Source: Prevotella sp. (GTDB lineage: Bacteria > Bacteroidota > Bacteroidia > Bacteroidales > Bacteroidaceae). Taken from it: a stretch of 8,855 bases of DNA. Under the pieces are notes generated by a model. That model worked only from the letters and a program-made list of their open reading frames with translations. It did not search any database and was not told where the DNA came from. Each line of letters starts with the position of its first letter. The stretch's first letter is position 1. This document shows, one piece after another, positions 1 to 4,974 of this stretch. Position numbers and translations under genes: made by a program. The stretch is from NCBI GenBank assembly GCA_024681875.1, contig JAILAA010000185.1, positions 1-8,855 of the forward strand, given 5' to 3'.

Positions 1-25
1 CGGCCAAGTCATAATGGCTTGGCCG
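1..25 (-). terminator. Hairpin downstream of the tRNA, probable intrinsic terminator (cut by window edge)
   Basis: Bases 1-8 (CGGCCAAG) and 18-25 (CTTGGCCG) are perfect inverted repeats of 8 bp around a 9-base loop. On the minus strand the hairpin begins 9 bases after the CCA end of the tRNA, where an intrinsic terminator belongs. The T-run that would confirm it would lie before base 1, outside the window. On the plus strand the hairpin is followed by TCTCTT, so it might also serve a plus-strand gene to the left. Confidence 0.6.
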
Positions 26-34
26 TCTCTTCAG

Positions 35-111
35 TGGTAGCGGGAGCCGGGATTGAACCGGCGACCTCATGATTATGAATCATGCGCTCTAACCAGCTGA
101 GCTATCCCGCC
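35..111 (-). tRNA. tRNA-Met (anticodon CAU)
   Basis: The minus strand folds as a complete 77-nt cloverleaf: acceptor GGCGGGA with TCCCGCU (the first pair is G-U), D-stem GCUC/GAGC, anticodon stem CAUGA/UCAUG, T-stem GCCGG/CCGGC with loop TTCAATC, discriminator A and an encoded CCA. The anticodon loop TTCATAA gives anticodon CAU. The anticodon stem lacks the three consecutive G-C pairs of an initiator, and the tRNA has a 1-72 pair, so it is not tRNA-fMet. Elongator Met is my preferred call. A CAU tRNA can also be tRNA-Ile2, whose C34 is changed to lysidine by TilS to read AUA. Sequence inspection alone does not fully exclude that. It has its own promoter (138-166) and a downstream hairpin (1-25), so it is probably transcribed alone. 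Confidence 0.9.
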
Positions 112-137
112 AACAACCTTTATTAGTTAAGCGGGTG

Positions 138-166
138 CAAAGGTACGATATTCTGCAAAAAAGCAA
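138..166 (-). promoter_or_regulatory. Bacteroidetes-type promoter of the tRNA
   Basis: On the minus strand, TACCTTTG (138-145) matches the Bacteroidetes -7 consensus TAnnTTTG exactly. A TTG (164-166, within TCTTG) lies 18 bases upstream, the usual position of the -33 element. Transcription would start near base 133, about 20 bases before the tRNA 5' end, leaving a short leader for processing. Confidence 0.7.
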
Positions 167-262
167 GAATGAAGGTTGAAGAAAATGCTTGTTGTTAACT
201 TTATTTAGGATTTAACCTGCAAAATAATCTCTTTTCATGGCTCGTGTTCTCAATAATTTTTG

Positions 263-270
263 TAATTTTG
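263..270 (+). promoter_or_regulatory. -7 box of the START-like gene promoter
   Basis: TAATTTTG matches TAnnTTTG. The expected -33 position (about 242-244, TCG) is a poor match to TTG, so the promoter may be weak or activator-dependent. Transcription would begin near base 275, giving a leader of about 19 bases before the ATG at 294. It is divergent from the tRNA promoter across a 182-base gap (112-293) in which I see no other feature. Confidence 0.5.
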
Positions 271-293
271 CCCCAAATTAAAAACCTGACCTG

Positions 294-698
294 ATGAATA
301 CCAAAAAACAAAAATTGGAGCTGGAATATCCGCTGAACGCCCGTAAACCGGACATCCTGTGGACGTTGATGAGCACCGATCATGGTTTAGAGCGATGGAT
401 TGCCGACCGCGTGAATGAGAATAACGGCATAATGGAACTGACATGGGGTGACCTGTGGGCCGAGCACCACACGATGCAGGCACGCATCATGGAGAGAGAG
501 AAGAACAGCCACATCAAGCTGAAATGGGTGGATGAGACCGACGCCGACGCCTATTGGGAGATGCGCATAGGCCGCAGCGAGCTGACAGAGGAGGTATGCC
601 TTTGTGTTACCGACTATTCACTGCCCGACGACATCGACGATCTGCACGAGCTGTGGGACGGCAACCTGGAACGCCTGCATCAGTCCAGCGGTCTCTGA
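294..698 (+). CDS. Small START-like (SRPBCC-fold) domain protein
   Basis: A 134-residue soluble protein without a signal peptide or membrane segment. It resembles the Bacteroidetes START-like family, proteins of about 125-135 residues that consist of a single helix-grip ligand-pocket fold related to AHSA1/START domains. Supporting features are the N-terminal strand LELEYPLNA (8-16), the helix with STDHGLERWIADRV (27-40), where family members have a similar GLxxWxAD motif, the strand IKLKWVD (74-80), and the C-terminal amphipathic helix DDLHELWDGNLERLH (105-119). The family assignment comes from memory of homologues, and its ligand and role are unknown to me. The ATG at 294 lies about 19 bases after the predicted transcription start and has no Shine-Dalgarno sequence, as is normal in this phylum. 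The gene is probably monocistronic, because a hairpin and a new promoter follow it. Confidence 0.8.
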   Translation: MNTKKQKLELEYPLNARKPDILWTLMSTDHGLERWIADRVNENNGIMELTWGDLWAEHHTMQARIMEREKNSHIKLKWVDETDADAYWEMRIGRSELTEEVCLCVTDYSLPDDIDDLHELWDGNLERLHQSSGL

Positions 699-732
699 TA
701 ATCAGCATTTCGCAAGTAATGTAATATCATAC

Positions 733-766
733 ACAAGCGGGTTTTGAAAAATTACAAGCGAGTTTT
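733..766 (+). repeat. Two near-identical 13-mers in direct orientation
   Basis: ACAAGCGGGTTTT (733-745) recurs as ACAAGCGAGTTTT (754-766), one base different, with 21 bases between starts. The second copy is the left arm of the hairpin at 754-783. The first copy could pair with the same right arm using one G-U pair. Confidence 0.7.
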
Positions 767-783
767 TTCCAAAACTCGCTTGT
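754..783 (+). terminator. 13-bp hairpin with T-rich tail, probable terminator of the START-like gene
   Basis: ACAAGCGAGTTTT (754-766) and AAAACTCGCTTGT (771-783) are perfect inverted repeats around the 4-base loop TTCC. The T-rich tail ATTTTTATATTTTT follows directly. This fits an intrinsic terminator placed 55 bases after the stop at 698. The A4/T4 at the loop end makes the hairpin workable on both strands. The right arm contains the TTG used as -33 element by the downstream promoter (780-808). Confidence 0.65.
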
Positions 784-808
784 ATTTTTATATTTTTCCT
801 TACCTTTG
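780..808 (+). promoter_or_regulatory. Bacteroidetes-type promoter of the lptF/G-ribBA unit
   Basis: TACCTTTG (801-808) matches the -7 consensus, and TTG (780-782) lies exactly 18 bases upstream. These are the same elements and spacing as at the tRNA promoter in this window. Transcription should start near base 813, about 10 bases before the ATG at 823, an unusually short leader. The -33 element sits inside the right arm of the terminator hairpin. Confidence 0.7.
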
Positions 809-822
809 CAGTCTGTAAGAGT

Positions 823-2718
823 ATGTCCGTCATAAAGAAACTCGACATTTTCGTAGCCAAGCAGTTCGGTTTGCTGTTCGTGGCCACGTTTTTCATCTGC
901 CAGTTTGTGCTGATGATGCAGTTTCTGTGGCGCTACATCGACGACCTCATCGGCAAGGGCCTGACGATGGACATCCTGGCACAATTCTTCTGGTATATGG
1001 CGCTGATGTTGGTGCCGCAGGCCTTCCCGCTGGCCATTCTGCTCAGCTCGCTCATCACCTACGGCAATCTGGGTGAGTCGTCGGAGCTGACGGCCATCAA
1101 GGCAGCCGGCATCTCGCTGCTTCAGTCCATGCGCAGCATCATCGTCATCGTCATCCTCATTACCGGTGTGTCTATCTATTTCCAGGAGAAAATCGGTCCT
1201 AATGCCAACAAGAATCTGGCGCAGCTGCTCATCTCGATGAAGCAGAAGAGTCCTGAACTTGAGATTCCCGAAGGCGTTTTCTACGACGGCATCCCCGGCA
1301 CCAACCTCTACGTGCAGAAAAAAGACATGCAGACGGGCAAGCTCTATGGCATGATGATATACCGCCAGTCGGGCAGCTTCGAAGATCAGGCCATCATCCT
1401 GGCCGACTCCGGCATGTTGCAGTCAACGGCCGAGAAAAAACACCTGCTGCTGACGCTGTGGAGCGGCGAGTGGTTTGAAAACATGAAGCAGCAGGACATG
1501 GTGGCCTCGGCCGAAGTACCCTACCGTCGCGAGACCTTTGCCTACAAGCAGGTGCTGCTCGACTTTGACGGCGAGTTCAATCTGGCCGACGCCTCCATCC
1601 TTTCGGGCAATGCCAAGGCCAAGAGTTCTAAGCAAATACTTCACGACCTGGACTCCATACGCCTGGCCAACGACTCCACAGGGCACCAGTTCTACTGGGA
1701 GGCACGACACTACGCCCTGCCGCAGCCACAGCTGACTCACGAAGACTCACTGCGCATGGCTGTTGCAGTGGATCAGGGACGCTTGCCCAACGTAGACTCC
1801 ATCTTCAATGCCCTGAGTGCCGACAAGCTACGCGATGTCACCAAGGACGCTGCTCGTCAGGCACAGATGACTGTAAGCGATATACTGATGAAGTCGGAAA
1901 TGGCCAAGTACAACTTCCGTCAGGAGCGTATGCACGAGATGGAGCTTATCGGCAAATATACGCTGGCCCTGTCGTGCATCATCTTCTTCTTCATCGGTGC
2001 TCCCCTCGGCGCCATCATCCGCAAGGGAGGACTGGGACTGCCCGTTGTCATCTCTGTGCTGGTGTTCATCGTCTATTACATCTTCGACAATAGCGGCTAC
2101 CGCATGGCACGCGACGACAACTGGACGGTGTGGTTCGGCAAGGGCATCGCCATGATGGTGTTGACGCCGCTGGCTGTTTTCTTCACCTACAAGGCCAACA
2201 ACGACTCAACGGTGTTCAACATGGATGCCTACCGTCTGCTCTTCCGTCGTATGCTGGGCTTGCGGATGAAGCGCAACATCGTGGCCAAGGAGGTCATCAT
2301 CAATGACCCCGACTACAGCGCCGACAGTCTTTTGCTGTCAGACATCAACAAGGAAATCGATTCCTACAGCCAAGAGCATCACCTGTTGCGCTGGCCCAAC
2401 CCCATCAAGGTATTCTTCCGTCCGGGCGACGACCGTCAGATCATCGACATCAGCGAGCGCTTAGAGGCCGTCATCGAAGACCTCTCAAACTCGCGCGACA
2501 AGCAGACACTGCATCTGCTGAACCAATACCCGGTGCTGGCCACCCATGCCCATACAAGGCCCTTCCGCCAGCGCTGGCTCAACGCCCTGACGGGCATCAT
2601 CCTGCCATTAGGCATCTTCTTCTACATCCGTATGCTGCGCTTCCGCCTGCGGCTTTATAAGGATCTGAAGACCATTGAGAAGACCAGCAATGCTATTATT
2701 GCAAATTACGAATTATGA
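823..2718 (+). CDS. LptF/LptG family LPS export permease (YjgP/YjgQ)
   Basis: A 631-residue inner-membrane protein. LptF and LptG are the membrane halves of the LptB2FG ABC transporter, which extracts lipopolysaccharide from the inner membrane and passes it to the periplasmic bridge. Layout: three N-terminal membrane segments (about 16-36, 54-78, 104-120), a large periplasmic region (about 121-375), three more segments (about 377-397, 404-424, 438-456), a charged region (about 460-585) and a seventh hydrophobic segment (588-604) before a basic tail. The family core has six segments. The extra tail is, as I recall, usual in Bacteroidetes members. The region after segment 2 ([21 protein letters not shown], 81-101) is the conserved coupling-helix area that contacts LptB. 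No ATPase or Lpt partner lies nearby. Whether this is LptF or LptG cannot be settled here, so no symbol is given. The start fits the family N-terminus (xxKKLDxFVxKxF) and a leader of about 10 bases. The stop overlaps the first possible ribBA ATG. Confidence 0.88.
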   Translation: MSVIKKLDIFVAKQFGLLFVATFFICQFVLMMQFLWRYIDDLIGKGLTMDILAQFFWYMALMLVPQAFPLAILLSSLITYGNLGESSELTAIKAAGISLLQSMRSIIVIVILITGVSIYFQEKIGPNANKNLAQLLISMKQKSPELEIPEGVFYDGIPGTNLYVQKKDMQTGKLYGMMIYRQSGSFEDQAIILADSGMLQSTAEKKHLLLTLWSGEWFENMKQQDMVASAEVPYRRETFAYKQVLLDFDGEFNLADASILSGNAKAKSSKQILHDLDSIRLANDSTGHQFYWEARHYALPQPQLTHEDSLRMAVAVDQGRLPNVDSIFNALSADKLRDVTKDAARQAQMTVSDILMKSEMAKYNFRQERMHEMELIGKYTLALSCIIFFFIGAPLGAIIRKGGLGLPVVISVLVFIVYYIFDNSGYRMARDDNWTVWFGKGIAMMVLTPLAVFFTYKANNDSTVFNMDAYRLLFRRMLGLRMKRNIVAKEVIINDPDYSADSLLLSDINKEIDSYSQEHHLLRWPNPIKVFFRPGDDRQIIDISERLEAVIEDLSNSRDKQTLHLLNQYPVLATHAHTRPFRQRWLNALTGIILPLGIFFYIRMLRFRLRLYKDLKTIEKTSNAIIANYEL

Positions 2719-2759
2719 ACTATGAACTACGAACTATGAACTATGAACTATCCACTATA
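2704..2759 (+). repeat. 7-bp tandem repeat (AACTATG-like) across the permease/ribBA junction
   Basis: Eight consecutive heptamers are visible: AATTACG, AATTATG, AACTATG, AACTACG, AACTATG, AACTATG, AACTATC, CACTATA. The inner units are nearly identical and the outer ones degenerate. The array encodes the last residues of the permease (NYEL plus TGA at 2716-2718) and the first residues of RibBA, which therefore show an imperfect [14 protein letters not shown] repeat. It holds ATGs at 2715, 2722, 2736 and 2743. Those at 2715 and 2736 are in frame with ribBA. Those at 2722 and 2743 reach a stop within the array (TGA at 2737-2739, TAG at 2758-2760). Confidence 0.9.
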
Positions 2760-3944
2760 GCCGCTGCCCTTGACGACTTCCGTAATGGAAAATTCGTCAT
2801 CGTGGTAGACGACGAGGACCGCGAGAACGAGGGTGACCTTATCTGCGCCGCAGAGAAAATCACGCCCGAAATGGTAAACTTCATGCTGAAGTACGCCCGA
2901 GGCTTGCTCTGCGCCCCCATTACCATCAGCCGCAGTCAGGAATTGGACCTGCCCCATCAGGTGCAAGACAACACGTCGCTCCTGGGCACACCGTTCACCG
3001 TCACCGTCGACAAGATTGAGGGCTGCACTACCGGCGTCAGTGCCCACGACCGCGCCGCCACCATCCAAGCGCTGGCCGACCCCACCTCAACGCCGCAGAC
3101 CTTCGGCCGCCCCGGGCATGTCAATCCTCTCTATGCTCAGGACAACGGTGTGCTGCGCCGCTCAGGACATACCGAGGCAGCCATCGACTTGTGCAAGCTT
3201 GCCGGGCTCTATCCCGCAGGAGCGCTGATGGAGATTATGAACGACGACGGCACGATGGCGCGAATGCCACAACTCTTGAACTTTGCCCAAGAGCACGGAC
3301 TGAAAATCATCACCATCAAGGATCTCATAGCCTACCGCCTGCAGCAAGAGTCGCTCATCGAGGTGGGCGAGGAGGCTGACATGCCAACGCAGTATGGGCA
3401 TTTCCGCATCATCCCCTTCCGACAGAAGATAGGCGGACAGGAGCACTTCGCCCTCATCAAGGGCACGTGGCAGGAAGACGAGCCTATTCTCGTGCGCGTA
3501 CATTCTTCTTGTATGACGGGCGACATCCTCGGCTCCATGCGCTGCGATTGCGGCGAACAGCTGCACCGTGCCATGCAGAAGATAGAGGAGGAGGGCAAGG
3601 GCGTCATCGTCTACATGCAACAGGAAGGCCGCGGCATCGGCCTAATGAACAAGCTGGCCGCCTACAAGCTGCAGGAAGAGGGCTACGACACCGTCGACGC
3701 CAATCTCTGTCTGGGCTTCAAGGCCGATGAGCGCGACTACGGCTGCGGTGCACAGATGCTGCGCCACCTCGGCGTGCACAAGATGCGCCTGATGACCAAC
3801 AACCCCGTGAAACGTGTGGGACTGGAGGCCTACGGACTGGAAATCATTGAGAACGTACCCATAGAGGTCACGCCCAACGAATATAACTTCAAATACCTGA
3901 AGACCAAGCAGCAGCGCATGGGTCACACCCTGCACCTGAGGTAA
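2715..3944 (+). CDS. ribBA: RibBA: 3,4-dihydroxy-2-butanone-4-phosphate synthase / GTP cyclohydrolase II
   Basis: A bifunctional cytoplasmic enzyme of riboflavin synthesis. The RibB half (about 14-210) makes 3,4-dihydroxy-2-butanone 4-phosphate from ribulose 5-phosphate. The RibA half (about 215-409) opens GTP to a diaminopyrimidine phosphate. RibB marks are [11 protein letters not shown] (32-42), with acidic metal and substrate residues, and [12 protein letters not shown] (148-159). RibA marks are the zinc cysteines C266, C277 and C279 (SSC...RCDCGEQ), EGRGIGL (304-310), DYGCGAQ (341-347) and [14 protein letters not shown] (361-374). All key residues appear intact, so both activities are expected. 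The first ATG (2715) overlaps the permease stop as ATGA, which suggests translational coupling. M8 at 2736 is an equally plausible start, because conserved sequence begins only around residue 14 and residues 1-12 are heptamer repeat. I see no FMN riboswitch before it. Confidence 0.96.
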   Translation: MNYELRTMNYELSTIAAALDDFRNGKFVIVVDDEDRENEGDLICAAEKITPEMVNFMLKYARGLLCAPITISRSQELDLPHQVQDNTSLLGTPFTVTVDKIEGCTTGVSAHDRAATIQALADPTSTPQTFGRPGHVNPLYAQDNGVLRRSGHTEAAIDLCKLAGLYPAGALMEIMNDDGTMARMPQLLNFAQEHGLKIITIKDLIAYRLQQESLIEVGEEADMPTQYGHFRIIPFRQKIGGQEHFALIKGTWQEDEPILVRVHSSCMTGDILGSMRCDCGEQLHRAMQKIEEEGKGVIVYMQQEGRGIGLMNKLAAYKLQEEGYDTVDANLCLGFKADERDYGCGAQMLRHLGVHKMRLMTNNPVKRVGLEAYGLEIIENVPIEVTPNEYNFKYLKTKQQRMGHTLHLR

Positions 3945-3984
3945 GAAGGAATCATGTAATCATTCAATCAATAACTAAAAAGCC

Positions 3985-4881
3985 ATGAAAGTATGTTCTG
4001 TTTGCGGTGCAAGTTATGAAGACGATGCACTGTTTTGTGAGAAATGCGGCTCGTCGCTGACGAGTCAGGAGCCGGTACAACAAGAAGCCGACGAAACGCC
4101 TGTAGCTACACCCGAAGAGGAAGACGACGAGCCTTCCACCGTTCTTGCGACACCACCAAGCCAGAAGCCTGCCAAGAAAGGCAACAAGAAACTGGTGTGG
4201 GCACTTGTCATCCTGTTGCTGCTCGGTGCACTGGGCGGCGGTGGCTACTACCTCTATTCTGAAGGTATGCTCGACGACATCTTCGGCAAGAGCCACAAGA
4301 GCGAGGCCGTGGACGACGAGGATGACGAAGACGAGGATGACATGGACGACGAAGACGAGGACAAGGACGAAGACAGGGACTATGACGATGAGGACGACAT
4401 GGAAGAAGTGATGCCCATAGAAGAGGAAGCTGATTCTATTGCTGTCATCAGGAGTGAGATACCAGAGCAACCCACTCAGCCCACACAGCCCGGACGTCAG
4501 GAGCAGCCCACACAACCCACACAGCCCGTACGTCAGGAACAGCCCACGCAACCCGTACGCCAGGAGCAGCCCGCACAGCCTACGCAGCCCGTACGCCAGC
4601 AACAGCCGGTAACGCAGCCGGTCGTCACCACACCTCCCGTGACACAGCCCACCATCACAATGGTCACCGTTACAACCAATATTCCAAGAGCTATGGTTGT
4701 TGTCGACGGCGTCGACGCCGGATGGGCACCATGGAGCGGACAGCTGACACCTGGCTACCACACCTTTGCGCTCAAGGCCAAGAACAAAGAGAAACTGAGG
4801 ACACAGGACTTTGGTGTGAACGTTTCAGGAAGGAGCCAAACCATTCCTATCAACGTCGCCGACCCATCGGTCTTTGAGTAA
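3985..4881 (+). CDS. Zinc-ribbon, single-TM, acidic/QP-repeat protein with C-terminal PEGA domain
   Basis: A 298-residue protein of mosaic design, not a named gene that I recognise. An N-terminal zinc ribbon has two CxxC-G knuckles (C4, C7, C18, C21). An acidic/Pro linker follows, then KK-flanked hydrophobic segment 69-92. Next come an extreme acidic tract (110-141, 27 of 32 residues Asp or Glu), a QP-rich repeat region (161-222) and a C-terminal domain (about 226-291: VTTNIPRAMVVVDGVDAGWAPWSGQLTPGYHTFAL and beyond) with the PEGA pattern, a small beta domain common on bacterial envelope proteins. The positive residues before the membrane segment suggest the zinc ribbon is cytoplasmic and the acidic, QP and PEGA parts periplasmic. 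That topology is inference. The gene starts 40 bases after ribBA with no visible promoter, so read-through from ribBA is likely. The start has an A-rich leader (AACTAAAAAGCC) and no Shine-Dalgarno sequence. Function unknown; envelope sensing or peptidoglycan/outer-membrane contact would be guesses. Confidence 0.85.
   Translation: MKVCSVCGASYEDDALFCEKCGSSLTSQEPVQQEADETPVATPEEEDDEPSTVLATPPSQKPAKKGNKKLVWALVILLLLGALGGGGYYLYSEGMLDDIFGKSHKSEAVDDEDDEDEDDMDDEDEDKDEDRDYDDEDDMEEVMPIEEEADSIAVIRSEIPEQPTQPTQPGRQEQPTQPTQPVRQEQPTQPVRQEQPAQPTQPVRQQQPVTQPVVTTPPVTQPTITMVTVTTNIPRAMVVVDGVDAGWAPWSGQLTPGYHTFALKAKNKEKLRTQDFGVNVSGRSQTIPINVADPSVFE
4465..4599 (+). repeat. In-frame QP-rich minisatellite inside the PEGA gene
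   Basis: Four units encode EQPTQPTQPGRQ (4465-4500), EQPTQPTQPVRQ (4501-4536), EQPTQPVRQ (4537-4563) and EQPAQPTQPVRQ (4564-4599), followed by a decayed QQPVTQPVV stretch. Unit lengths are 36, 36, 27 and 36 bases, all multiples of three, so unit gain or loss changes linker length without a frameshift. The DNA copies are alike but carry synonymous differences (for example CGT versus CGC, ACA versus ACG), so the array is not brand new. Confidence 0.9.
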
Positions 4882-4893
4882 CTTTCCATCAAA

Positions 4894-4925
4894 GCTCCCC
4901 GTCCCTACCATTAGAGGCGGGGAGT
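4894..4925 (+). other. Imperfect stem-loop between the PEGA gene and dnaE
   Basis: CTCCCCG (4895-4901) pairs with CGGGGAG (4918-4924). The stem can continue inward with TCCCT against AGAGG (one mismatch, one G-U), leaving a 6-base loop ACCATT. It is GC-rich and lies 13 bases after the stop at 4881. No T-run follows (ATTGGCCC), so it is not a standard intrinsic terminator. It could be an mRNA end-protecting structure, a Rho-associated hairpin, or part of the dnaE leader. Confidence 0.5.
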
Positions 4926-4974
4926 ATTGGCCCACGTCCCTGCTCAGTTTCAGATGATCACACAAACGGAAACC

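Noticed and set aside
35..111. tRNA end as an integration (att) site
   Set aside because: No integrase gene and no repeated copy of the tRNA 3' end appear in the window. The downstream side lies outside it.
2704..2759. Possible FMN riboswitch before ribBA
   Set aside because: The space before ribBA is permease coding sequence and a heptamer repeat. There is no leader and none of the conserved RFN elements.
4465..4620. Regular repeats that might suggest a CRISPR array
   Set aside because: Repeats are contiguous, without unique spacers, in frame within a protein, and not palindromic.
3964..4761. 265-codon minus-strand open frame with Leu/Gly/Tyr-rich repeats
   Set aside because: It is the antisense reading of the QP-repeat and acidic codons of the PEGA gene. 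The plus-strand frame has recognisable domains and this one has none.
4879..4886. TAACTTTC as a -7 box for dnaE
   Set aside because: It overlaps the PEGA stop codon, lacks the final G of TAnnTTTG, and has no TTG about 18 bases upstream.
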